From Linnemannia elongata (Eukaryota; Mortierellomycota; Mortierellomycetes; Mortierellales; Mortierellaceae): 64,000 bases of DNA. How positions within the stretch are numbered: the first letter of the stretch is position 1; every line of letters starts with the position of its first letter. This document shows, in pieces, positions 1 to 11,700 of the stretch. The stretch covers positions 3,500,001-3,564,000 of the forward strand of contig JAXBDG010000002.1 of assembly GCA_036320915.1 (NCBI GenBank). The letters run 5' to 3'. Position numbers and translations under genes: made by a program. The notes beneath the pieces are model-generated. The model was given only the letters and a program-made list of their open reading frames with translations, was not told where the DNA came from and ran no database searches.

Positions 1-2830
1 TTTGTCAGGAGGTTGAAAGGTGAAGCTGAGGGCGGAAGAGTAAAATAAAAAAAAAGAATAATAAGTAATCAAACATACAAGAAACCGTTGATCATCAATC
101 ATTATGTTTAGTCACCAATAGAGCTCAAGACGGAAAGAAGGAAAAAGGAATCGGTATCCACCCTGGGATTCGAACCTTCTTGGTCTCTCTTCCTGCAGTC
201 GTTACTTTGATCAATCAATAATAAACATCCTATTCAATCTTTTTGAGTTGTTTGTTATTGGTAAACAGAATTTAACTCTTATTTTTTTACTTCTTTTCGC
301 GTCCTCCATTTTCCGGTTCAGTGGGATGGGGAAGGGAAAGGAAGGAAGCGATGAACGTTTATTTTTTTCTTTCTTTCTTTTTGTATCTCCCGCTAATGTC
401 GAGAGCACTTTTGGTCTTCTTTTCGTTCTTCTTTTTTCTTTTTCAGGCGTCTTTCTCTCTAATCTTTTCTTCTCTTCTATTCTCTTCGTTCTTCCTTTCA
501 TTCCGCCCCGTTATTCGTTGGCTTTCCTTGTCAAAGACGCGCGTACACAAAGAGGGTATAACGAAAAGAAGGTGAGAAGGCACCCTTTTGAACGACGGTT
601 ACTGTCCCACTGTGTTTCTTTACTTCAAAGTTCACATTTGAACTCTCCTCACCCTCCTCAGTTTTCTACGGACATGCAATGTGGTTCATCGACAATCCAT
701 TATTGATTGTCCTGTGAGTCTCTCCACCCCTTTTCCACACCCCCTTTTTTTGAGTTAACAATACACCGATTGAAAAGACAACGAGAGAGCTGATACAAAA
801 GCAAGAGTCGCCCAATTGCTCTTTTCCATGCACGGCTTGCTCTCCGCCTTCCTGGGTGCATAATGTATTCAGGACTAACTGATTGAATGATTGACAGGGC
901 TAACTTACTTTTCTTATATATGCTACCTGACCTGACGGACTCAATCGAACCTCTCTTCTCTCTCCTTCTTCCCTTCCTCCCTTCCTCCCCCCTTCCTTCA
1001 TTCTTATTCTCTCGTCTCTTTCCTTCTCTTCTCTACTCCTTTTCCCTTCTCTTTCCCTTCCCCTTCACGCCTTTGTTGATATTTCCCTCACTCCCCATTC
1101 CTTTTCTATTCCTCTTCCTTCTCTGAGCTCCACAGTCCTCTTGTACTTGTCCTGTCCCTTCCACTCTTTCCTTTTCAATCTATTGCTCTCCTCATACCTC
1201 ACATCTTGCCTGCCACTCCCTTCATTAATCCCTTGTCCCACACCGTGTATAAAAGGACCCTACTTCAGTCCCTCTCCCAGTCCAGCCGCCAATCGAATTT
1301 GTCCGCAACTTGATAGCTCATTCTCAACCTACATCCTTTCCAGAGCCAATACCGTCATTTACAAACGAAAAACAAGGCACGTTCAACCCTCCCTTCAATC
1401 TTCACCTTGGGTTCCCCGTTTTTCTTTCTCCTGAAATAGCAGTGCTTTGCTTCCTCCCTCGCCTGTAATGCCCACAATTGGCAATATTATCCCTTCGCTA
1501 AGCGTCTTCAGTCGCACGACCGCCATTCTCTCCTTTTGTTTCTCTCCTCGTTTATCCTTCCTTCGTCGCCTTCACCTCTTTCAAGCTTTTCAATCCTTAT
1601 TCATCAACCTTCCGTCTTCCTTTTCCCGGCGCATTCTGTTCAGCATTTCATCCTGTGTGCGGTTCCCTCGTCCTTCTTCCAAACTTTCCACCAACCCAGT
1701 TTTGAATCCATCTCCCCATCCTAAACAGAGATACTCTTTAGCCGGGAACTGTAAGGCACACAGCAAAAAAGCGAGGTAGGCGATCCTACCTTTGCATTTG
1801 CATCATACTTCTACCCCTCCTTCATCCCCTACTTTTTTTATTTTTTTATTTTTTTTTTTTATGTTGCCACATTGTCCCTTCAGCCCAACAAGCCTCACCT
1901 TTGCCGGTACCTCATTTTCATTTATGCTGAAAGTTGATTGATATGCTACCTTTCAAGGAGGAAGCAGCTATCGCATTCATACCCCCTGCTTCCTCGCATT
2001 TTTTTCCTTTATTCTTTTCATTTATGAACATTTCCATTCAAGCAGGCGGACGACTGAAGAAATATGGGGGCGCTAACGCCATCCCCTAATGACGACTGCG
2101 ATCGATGATTCGATGAATCTTTTCCTTCCTTTTTTGCCCTTGAAGGATGCATCGTTGAGATTGGATCGTTTCATTTTGCATTGCATGACCCAGTCCTGAC
2201 TTGGCTCAGATCCCACCCTTGCCAACCATATGTATGAAGAACTCGACTGACCTTCGTTTTTTTTTTGCATTGTCCGTTTACCCCCTGTTCGCCCTCGGTG
2301 TTGATTGCATACAGGGCCGTTATCAAGTACTGGGCAAGAATACCTCTACGAACGACAATTGAAAAAGCCGTTGTGAACGTACCGCCCCCTCCCCATATCA
2401 GCTGCAAAAAAGAAGGGGTTAACTCTGCGGTCTCAGATGAGCTCTTCACAAGACGAGAGTACACTCTCGATGTTCACCAGGTAAATAGGGTCGGGTAACT
2501 TTGCCCCAAGCTGGGAACTGAGTACTGTCCAAAAGTAATAGGGTAAATAGAGCGAGAAACAATTGTACGGAGGGCAAAAGAGAGTCCATGCCGATGGATG
2601 AAAAGAGCATGCATTCCAAGAGTGGAACAAGGAACAACTACGGCCGTCGATGGAGAAGAAAAATAATGCATCGGCGATTTTTTGGGTTGTTGTTGTTTAC
2701 GTTCGGCAATCGATTGTTATCCGGTGTACCTTGTTTATGTACTAACCATTGGATACAAACACCCAACAACAACATGTCTTTTTACATCTCCTGTTTGTAA
2801 TGCACCAATTGTAGCATCGTTGACTCTGCA
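1..2830. other. Gene-poor, C/T-rich upstream region
   Basis: No convincing protein-coding exon was found here. The plus strand is strongly pyrimidine-rich from about 400 to 1740 and has T runs at 1832-1860. Open frames in it are low-complexity Ser/Phe/Leu/Pro translations of CT-rich DNA and carry no recognisable domain. A TATA-like box at 1248 suggests that the far 5' end of the transcript of the large gene to the right may start here, with 5' UTR introns. That link is not proven. Confidence 0.5.
1248..1256 (+). promoter_or_regulatory. TATA-like box
   Basis: TATAAAAGG is a close match to the TATA consensus, followed about 30 bases later by CT-rich sequence typical of fungal transcription starts. 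The nearest plus-strand gene lies more than 1.5 kb downstream, so it would need a long or spliced 5' leader. It could be a chance match. Confidence 0.3.
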
Positions 2831-3287
2831 GTGAGCGCCAGACTCTCATTCACACGAGGTTCTGTGCCAGAGTCAATAAGATTTTTACAAGATGTCGAGC
2901 AAATGGCCAGGCATCTGGAAAAATGGTTGGCTGACCATCATCACGTACAGGTAAGTGCTAAAAACAAACCACCATGCGTGATAGCCACTGTATTCGCTTT
3001 AGCAAAGCATAATTGTAGCTTCTTTTTTTCTGTATTTTTTTATCTCCCTTGGAGTCGATTGTTGCATCAGAGACATCATCTCAACAGATGTTTTTTTTGC
3101 GTGGGCGGTTTTTATATTTCTCACTATCACTTTCGGCCGCTATTCTCACGCATCCAACCATACACATACACAAGTTACCCAAATTTCTTTCTTACAGCTT
3201 CACAGCGACGATCACGACTTTATGAGAGATGGCTCCATTCTTTGCGTTTTTAATAACCAGCTCGCACCACACAAACACAACCTATGA
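2831..3287 (+). other. Candidate small two-exon coding unit or 5' exons
   Basis: A TCTGCAG acceptor ends at 2830. The segment to 2950 reads open in one frame (including DVEQMARHLEKWLADHHHVQ) and ends at a perfect GTAAGT donor. The intron 2951-3197 ends in TTCTTACAG. The next exon continues in phase (LHSDDHDFMRDGSILCVFNN) to a TGA at 3285. The join keeps frame and both sides read like real protein, but no upstream start was placed. It may be a tiny gene starting at the Met near 2904, or 5' exons of the large gene whose first clear exon begins at 3888; that exon also starts in phase 0. The MRDGSILC stretch faintly recalls a calponin-homology helix, which is too weak to name. Confidence 0.3.
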
Positions 3288-3635
3288 GGCACTACTTCTT
3301 TGATTCCCCTATATTAGCCCTCTTTTGGGTATCCTAAGAATCATTCTGAAAGTAATTTGTTCTACATATCTAGTCCTTTTTTCATCCTACCAAACCCACA
3401 CGTATACACACAGACAAAAAAAGGAGCGATCTTCGTTCAGGGACACTCTCATTCACTACAGACGGACGGTAGTATGAAGAGCAATGTAATGAAGTGCTGC
3501 ACTGGAGTAGAAGGACGGACGAAGAACACCAAAGGATGTCCCCTCTTTTTCTTCTGCCAATGAATTTGAACTTTTCCCCATTGAGGATTTTCTTTGTGTT
3601 TGTGGCTCTTATGCATGCAATGCAAGCTGGTGTCT

Positions 3636-3639
<4 letters not shown>

Positions 3640-3668
<29 letters not shown>
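3640..3668. repeat. Poly(T) tract
   Basis: About 29 consecutive T on the plus strand, between the candidate 5' exons and the first firm exon of the downstream gene. Confidence 0.9.
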
Positions 3669-3887
3669 GTTGTGGTCTTTTCCTTCTAGTCCAATGCTTT
3701 CGCCTGTAATCATTCATCCGCGGGGATATTATATTCTATCAGCTACTCCTCTTCCATCTATCCGCCTCCTATTCCGCACCTTTATCTTACTTTTCCTTGT
3801 TCTTCAATCTCCACCATCCATCCACAAAACCTCGCTCACTCACGCACTTACGCCCCCCTTTTTTTTGCTTGTTGTTATTTCAAACAG

Positions 3888-6183
3888 CGCTCGCACACGA
3901 ATGGTCACGATGAAGCAGTTCAAGAAACCAGTTTATCTCCCGTCGGAAAGAATAGTCTTGAGCGCCAGCAGGAACAACAACAACACGGTCGAGGCTCAAT
4001 ATTCCCTCACTCTCCAATCGCGCCCATCTCTCCAACTCCTCGTTCTCAACCTGTCAGCAATACCCAATATACTTCCTTCCAAGGTCAATCGTCCCCAGGA
4101 CCAAATTCAACAGCTACTGCAGTAGATGGTGGAGCAGGAGCAGGAGCAGGAACAGGGAAAGGAGGACAGGGATATTTTCCAGGATCTTTCTCAGGATCCG
4201 TGTCAAGACCAGGATCCAGATCCAGTTCTGAAACCGGTTCAGCTTTCGTGCCAGCCTCCTCGACACCAACCTCAATAACATCAGCGACAACGGCAACAGT
4301 AGCACCAAGTCTTGAAAGAGGAAGTGAAGGCCCTTCGTCGTTGTCGGCATCGGGATCAGGAAAAGGGCATCAGCACCATTTGAAGGCAGGATTCGAGCCC
4401 CATGATTCACTGCCAGTCTCGGCGTCACATTCAAGTCCCGCTTCTGGCGCAGCTCTTCTCACTGGCCACAGCATCACTCGAACATATGCGCATGAGGGAA
4501 CAGCAGCAGACGATGACTCGAGGCGGTACCCTCACCATTCACATCCATCATCGTCGTCCTCGGCTTTGGGATATTCTGAACAAGGAGGACAACTGGAGCA
4601 TGGGGGCTCGCATATTGAAGAGTCATATTCATCTGCTGGTGAGGCGGGACCAATTGTTTCTCGCCAGAGACATACGTCTCTGCCCCAGGTTCTGAGCCAC
4701 CAGTCCTCAAACTATCCTCACCCACATCACCCACATTTGCAGCTCCCGCTACCAGAAGGACCGCAACAGCAGACAGTAGCAGCAGGATATCCCTTGAACC
4801 CTCATGACCGTCATCCACCATCGCCTTCACAATACCATTACCCTCACCCATCTCTCCATACCCCAGGAGCATCCATGGCATCGACGTCTTCGACATCGTC
4901 CACATTGTCGTCTTCGGCTTCGTACTTTGGCCTGCAAAATGCAAGTAGAGCACAGCAGCAGCGTCAGTACGAGCAACCAGGGACCAGCGGAAGTAGCAGT
5001 AATAGTGGCACACAGTCACCTTACTCGATGTACTATCGTCCGGAACATTACCGTGCGCGCTCGCCTTCATCCCCCTCCTCTTCTGGATACCCTTACGAAG
5101 GCCATCCTCACCATCCTCATCCTCACGGGCCTTACTCACACCCGCACCACAACCATGACAGGGTCCCACCACCACCGCCTCATCGACCGATCGATGAATG
5201 GTACGACGGACGATCATCTTATCATCATCAAGGACACCCATACTACTACGATGCAGCAGATCGGTACCAGCCACCTTACCCACCACCTCGCCTGTACACA
5301 CCACCACACCACCTCCAACACCATCATCATCATCACCAGGACCGGAGGCACCATACATCACTGCCGATCCGGCACCACTCTCGCTTCCCTCGACGCATGT
5401 CGCAGCCCTCAACTGCTCCTGGTGGTGGATCTGATCCTGAGAGTCGTTACATACCCTTCTTGAACGCCGATTTGGACGAACAGGATATTAGAGATCCCTA
5501 TGCGAAGCGGTTAGCGAACTCGGATAATCAGCTTCCTTTATCACCATCACCGGTGCCACAGCCCAGGAATGTCGGATCGTCCAAGACTTCTGCTATAGTG
5601 AGCTTTGTATCTTCGTCATCAGTAACGAAAACGGGTGCATCAGGATCAGGATCTACATCGGGCTCTCAGCCGATAGGAACAACAGGCGGAAATAATGGAG
5701 CGAACCTCCCAGTACGTGGAGGTCCGAGCACAGCATTCGGTGGGCTGGTAACAAACGCGTCCGGGGCGCCGACGGCAGCGATTCCTGGATTAGTGTTTTC
5801 GTCACGCGGAGATAATACGGGGTCTCGTACTCAGTTCCATGCGCCCTTGGAACCTGAGGTCGTTGCCAAGTTGGACGATATCTTCTTCAAGTTCCTCCAG
5901 CGCATCTGTTCCGACTGTAAGATATTTGTTTCAGTGGATTACATGATACTTGTGTATCTCGCATTCTTTTTTTGTATGCGTAGATCAATTGTTAACATTC
6001 GCATTTTTAACTTTTGTGTTCTAGTGAAAGCGTGCGATGCCAAAGGAGACCACATGTAGGTCCTTGTTGATTTTTTTTTGTGATTGAGAGAGAAGATTTG
6101 AGCTGAGGGGGATGAGAGAACGCCAAGAGGGACATTAATCTGTGTCAAATCGTACAAAAAGAAGGTTGAGAGTGAGCGACACA

Positions 6184-6229
<46 letters not shown>

Positions 6230-8543
6230 AAAACGAAACATCAGTCAGTTGATCGTCAAGTCACGTATTTGGAAAGGGAAGAATGATCTTCGATTCCGAT
6301 CTTCCGTCCGTGATCGCGATTGTTGATAGTCATCAATTACCGCGATGCACGGGGAGCGACAATCCCATTTAATTTTGTCTCCATCTGTACTAATGGCTCT
6401 TACAGACAACCAGAGAAGACACAGGTCAAGAGGAGGACAGCACAAAAAATTCAGGAGTGACCATCGGAAAGGGGTGTCAACACATCTCTTGCATCATGAG
6501 TGACTTGTTGGCTGGTCAATACAGCACGACAGACACAAAAAAAAAAAGGGGTACCCAGGCAAAAAAGAGTATAGAAATGTGCACCACAGTTTCCTTTCTT
6601 GTGCATATAGAAATAATGGTGTACTGCTTTTAATCTGACCTTGTCTTTCTTTCTTCTAACACACATCTCATTGACTTCCTCTTCGTCCTTGGAACAACAG
6701 ACACCAGCCGCTTATGGCCAAAAAAATGGAACGCCTCGAAGCCTCGACCGAATTCCGGCCCTTCAAATTCCGGATCCAAGCCTTCACCAACGCCTTCCAC
6801 GACTCCTTGATTCAACACGGTCTCACAGAGGATGTTCTCCCTCTTCGAAAAGTCAAACTCTACCTTTGGAAACATCGGTATATCTCGCGTTTTAATGAGG
6901 ATGGCAAGAAGCAAAAGTCGAAAGGGAACCATGTTTGGAATATTGAAGCGCGCAAGATCTCGAACGTCGTGCCTGTCTCTGGACCGGCTTCTGGGCCTGG
7001 AATAGAAGGGTCGGTTGCGTCGGCGACGCCTTCGGTTGCTACGCCCTCTACATCCTCAGCCGCATCAACACCCTCTATCAAAGCATCCACGACGACGACA
7101 GGATTCTATGACCTTCTACCACCAGACATGGACCCGAAGCAGATTGGACCTGAAGCGATTTCTGCAGCAGGAGGCGGATTGGGGATTATTCGGAGACCCA
7201 CGAGTCCTGTGCGGTGGGAGTTCCGAGAGTACTCTAGTCGGATCGCAGGACAAGTCATCAAGTATGCCCGTGTGGGAGTTCCTTATGTTTATTCGCCTCG
7301 CATCTGGGATGCTCAAATGTCTTGTAGGTTCTGCTCTGATTTGCATTGTTTGTTTTGGTTCACGCAACGAAGTTAAATAGTAGATGCGGAAAAATTATAC
7401 CACTCACTGACCTTTTCCCTCGCATAATCCAAAAATATTTCCACAAAATCAACAGGCCCAGCAGCAAAGTTCAGTAGCCCTTGGCTCCCCAGCTGGCTAA
7501 AATGGCACCGCGGAGAACTCAAGGGAATCCCAAGTGCGGGGGATGAATCCTGTACGATCGTGGTAGTCGCAGAGTACGTCAGGGAGGGCGAGGAATGTCG
7601 ACTGGAGATGTCGTTCCCCTTGACGGTTTGTGATCCTTCCAAGGAGATGCAGGAACCTCATGATCCCTCTGGTGTCTCTGCTGAGGATGATGGCAATGCT
7701 GATGGGTTGTATGGAGGTGATAGTGGGGGCAGCGCAGGCGCTGTCGGTCTTGATCCTTCTACTGGTCTTGGACAAGACGGTGCGGACTCTGTGAAGATGC
7801 AGACAGAGGAGTTTTCGTCCCTTCGACAACAACACTCACGTCGTGAGAACGATGGTGATGAGGAGATGATGATGGCGATGAAGGAGGACGAGGACATGGA
7901 AGGAGAAATGGAGCAAGAACATCACGAGCAGGTCTCGTCTTATAACCAGCATCAGTATCCTTATTACAGCAACTACCCCTCCTCCCACCATGGCCACCAA
8001 AACCAACAGCCTTCTCAACACGCCTTGCATACAACTTCGCCGCGTCAACAGGAACACCAGCGTGAGCAGCGACAAGCCCAGCAGCGGTTACAAAGACTCA
8101 ATCTTCAAGAAAACCATCAACATCAGCGACAGCAAGGGGAGGTGGACCAGAAGGCTCCCTTCTTCCAGCCAACAACTGCTCCTTCCTCCGCAGGGACGAC
8201 CGCCAGCTTCTATATGAACCCTCCTTCCAGCCGAGGCAGCATAAGTAGCAGCAACGGCAGCAGTGCCTACGTCGAGGAGGAAGAGTCCGATGAAGAGGAG
8301 GAGTCTGGCGATGATGATGATGATGATGATGAAAGCGACGGAGACGATGACGATGACGAGGGAGGTGAAGCCGGGAGGACAAGGAAGATGAAGACGAGGA
8401 CAAGTACCAGGACTACAACGTTTACGTCAGGAACGCGTCGAGGTCGTCCTCTTACCCACCGCCGGAAACCCTCTCGTGATCAGCGGTCAACTGTCCCTCA
8501 AGAAACCAACAAGCGGCGGAAACATGATTTAAACAATGAATAA
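3888..8543 (+). CDS. Large low-complexity protein with a conserved domain pair and acidic tail
   Basis: Exons 3888-5916, 6025-6055, 6701-7323 and 7456-8543 join into one open frame of about 1,256 residues. The true start is unresolved: 3888 follows a TTTCAAACAG acceptor and the frame is open on both sides, so an upstream exon must carry the ATG. Residues 1-650 are Ser/His/Pro/Tyr-rich disorder. A conserved-looking block spans about 650-765, from LDDIFFKFLQ through FRPFKFRIQAFTNAFHDSLI, LYLWKHRYISRF and KSKGNHVWNI. A second block, about 825-905, has VPYVYSPRIWDAQM and SSPWLPSWLKW, whose hydrophobic/Trp pattern resembles a He_PIG-type Ig-like fold. Similar blocks occur in uncharacterised fungal proteins as far as I recall. 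The tail has a long Glu/Asp run and a basic C-terminus with an AT-hook-like RRGRP core, suggesting a nuclear role. AATAAATAAAG follows the stop. No function is assigned. Confidence 0.75.
6187..6225. repeat. Poly(T) tract inside an intron
   Basis: 39 consecutive T in the 645-nt intron 6056-6700 of the large protein gene. It lies far upstream of the CAACAG acceptor, so it is not the acceptor's pyrimidine tract. Confidence 0.9.
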
Positions 8544-8724
8544 ATAAAGATATATCATGCTTCCTGAATTATTATTATTAATATTGTGATAGAAAAGAGT
8601 TGGTACATGGAATTGATTGGGTAGAGTCACTTCGGGAATATATATATGTTTTCAAACTTCGGTGTTATTACAATTGTGCAAAGATCAGGGCCGCTAATTC
8701 TTGGTTCCCCAAACAAAATGTTTC

Positions 8725-11700
8725 TCAGAGAACAGTGGCGGAGATCTCGTCATCTGATTCAGTATCGACACCACTGGCCCTTTCCAGCTGGGAAGAGTAC
8801 CCACGATCGTGTTGGTGCTGCGATGACCTCACAGGGTCATGCCCTCGAGAGACATGCGGGCCCGACGACGGCGACGATGAAGATGGTGGTCTAGGACCTC
8901 CACTGCCTCGCATCGACTGTTGCTGGTGCTTGAGTGGGGGGAGGACAGGCGGGGGTAAGCCATGCGATGGTGGAGGTGGACCTCCACGACTGCTGTACCC
9001 GCCGTTAGGGCTCGAGCCTGGGTGATGGGGCGATCGATGATGATGGCTGCCGAGGGGAGGTGGAGGTGCCAGGTGCGGGTGATGGCGGTCGTTAGGGAGC
9101 ATGTGCGGCTGCTGGTGCGCATGAGGGTGCTGGTGATGCTCACTAGATCCTAGCTGATGATGATGGTGCATGGAGGAATGAGGTGGAGGAGGAGGGTAGT
9201 GTCCTTGCACAGGTGCATAATGGGCCGAATCCCTTCCATCGCTGCCACCGTCAACTCGGCCTCTACCACCGCTGCTACTATAGGGCGGCAAACTCGTGCG
9301 TTCATGGCTTGACGGAGAATGCGAGTGAGACTGGGAACGCGAGTGAGGCGACGGAGGCGTCAAGGGTGGCCTACCATGAATCGGCGCCAGTTGGACGTGA
9401 TCTCTTGACGAAGGCTGGTATGGAGGCAAGTGCGTGCTGGAGGCAGAAGTCGAATGTCCATATCGTTGGTGGGACTGCGATAACGTTTGCTGTGGCGGCG
9501 GCGCGTGATATCTCGATGATTGGGATGGTGGCGGGTGATGAGAGTGAGAAGGATGGGGTGGTCCGTGCGAGTGAGGATAATGAGGCGACATCGAGTGAGA
9601 TCCTCCTGTTCTTGAATGCTGACTCGAGTGCGGATATGGCGCCGCCTGGTGAGAATGAGGGTGCGCGTGCGCATGCGAATGTTGTGGCGGTGACTGTTGC
9701 TGCGAATGTGAGTGTGGGTGCGAATGCTGATGAGGATGCGGGTGGGAAGGGTGAGGATGCGAGTGAGACGCATGTTGCTGATGCTGGTGTGAAACATGAG
9801 TATGAGCATGAGGATGTGGTTGTTGCTGCTGCTGTGGCGGCGGGGGGTGTGGGTGAGAATGAGAATGCGAGCGTGAGTGAGCTGGCTGTGAGGGATGAGA
9901 CGATGAAGGGTGATGAGACTGAAGTGGAGGAGGATGCGAGCGAGATGAAGAGTGTTGTTGAGGTGGTGGTCCATGAGAGTGAGAAGCTGGAGGTGGGCCG
10001 TGCGGGTGCTGTTGATGGAGACTGGGAAGTCGATCATGAGGACGTCTATCATGGGGCAATAGAAATCCTTCGCTGAAGGATGGAAGGACAGGGGTGACTG
10101 TCGATCCGGATCCGGAACCCGGTGCAGAAGGCGACGGTGGCATCGGTCCATTGGTTACAGCTGGGTGCATCGACTGGACAATCGACTTTCGGCGTTTCGG
10201 TTTGGGTTTGTCGCCATTCTCCGCTAGAGGATCGCGTTTCTTGTAAGGTCGTTTCTTCCTTTCCTCAACTGGTCCAGCCATTATTCCCATCGATGGCTTT
10301 GACCCAGCCCCCTGGTCACCTTCCGCTGCTGCGTGTGCAATAGCCGACAACTCGGGTTCATCCTTGCTTGACTTTCGTCGCTTCCGACGAAGCTCAGCCT
10401 GGTCCTTATTGTACTGAATCCGCTCAGCAGCTCTCGCTTGGACTATTATGAGATAAAAAATACAAAAGCAAGGTCAGCAAAAAAGGAATCCAAAGTACAC
10501 ATAGAGCAGCACAACACTTAACATAATAGCCTCGCAACATAGTAGCCTCATAGCACGATAGCCTCATTTCCTTACCTTCGTCATGGTATTCAAGCGCGCC
10601 GTATTGATACGTCTTCTTTCTCAGCACGGTGCAAACGGGGCAGTAAAACCTGTTGAGTCGCTGAGCCTGCTCCAAGTGAAGACCCACGCAGTGGATGTGG
10701 TGCCAATCCTGACAGCCTCCACATTGGACCAGAACAGCACCGTCGTTTCCTTTTGCCTCTGCCTCAACAAACGGTTTGCGGCAGAGACAGAGGTTAGAGA
10801 TGGTTGACATGGGAGGGGCCGTCGGGTAGTTGGACAGCATCACCACAGGAACTGGCATCGAGTCGGGGCAAAGTCGAAGAACATGGCCGCGAAGTGCCTC
10901 CCGCTCTTCCCGAAGCTCAATGTCCATTCCCTCAATCTTGCGAAGGTACGCCTTGACCTGTCCAATATCCTCCTCCATAATGGGTTTGTAGTGCAAAAAC
11001 CTATCCACCCTCTGCTGAAACCGTGCTGCCAGGTCAAAGATCTCGCCCAAGAGGGGGACTTCTGGAGTGTAGAACCGAAGACTTTGTCCTTCATGAAAGC
11101 ACCTCGCGAGCTCATCCAGAGTGGGGCGCGGACGGTCGCGTCGGATGACAAGGCTCAAGTTACACACTGGACAGATGTAGTTCGACTTCAAGCTGGCCTC
11201 CCTTTTGGTGACGCGCACACAGGTTCCATGGTACCATTCATGACATTCATCACACTCCACCATCATCCCAGACTCTGGGTTTCTGCACAGACAATAGATT
11301 GGCTCCTCGCGATCTGGATCCATGGTCTCAGACTTGGAGTACAAGAGGGTCTTGGTTGCCAGATTAGAGATTTGAGCGACCTCTTCCGCAGTCAGGGGTG
11401 CCTCATAGGATCGATGAGCGGATTCGGCGTTTCCATTCTTCGCAGGTGGCACTCCGTTGACTTCTCCGGAAGGACTGCCAGTGGGCTGAGCGAATCCAGA
11501 TTCCACCTCAACGTCGGGTGCTGCTGTATATCCCGCGCCGTTCTTGATTTTGTCAGCCTTTTGAGATTCCAATATCCCATTCGCCGTGACCAGTATCGGC
11601 GGAATCTTCTCCTCCATCGTACAAGTCTGCACATTTTCCTTCAGATCCTCCAAAGACTCCTCCAGTTCAAATCCTGACGACCTTCTGGAGCCTGGTTGTA

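Noticed and set aside
155..200. Minus-strand tRNA-like T-arm (GGTTCGAATCCCAGGGTGG)
   Set aside because: The T-stem pairs poorly, no complementary 5' acceptor strand (ATCCACC) lies within 90 bases, and no D-arm is present. At most a tRNA relic.
4474..5412. 312-codon minus-strand frame opposite the large protein exon
   Set aside because: Antisense shadow of His/Ser/Pro-rich repeats. No independent gene signals.
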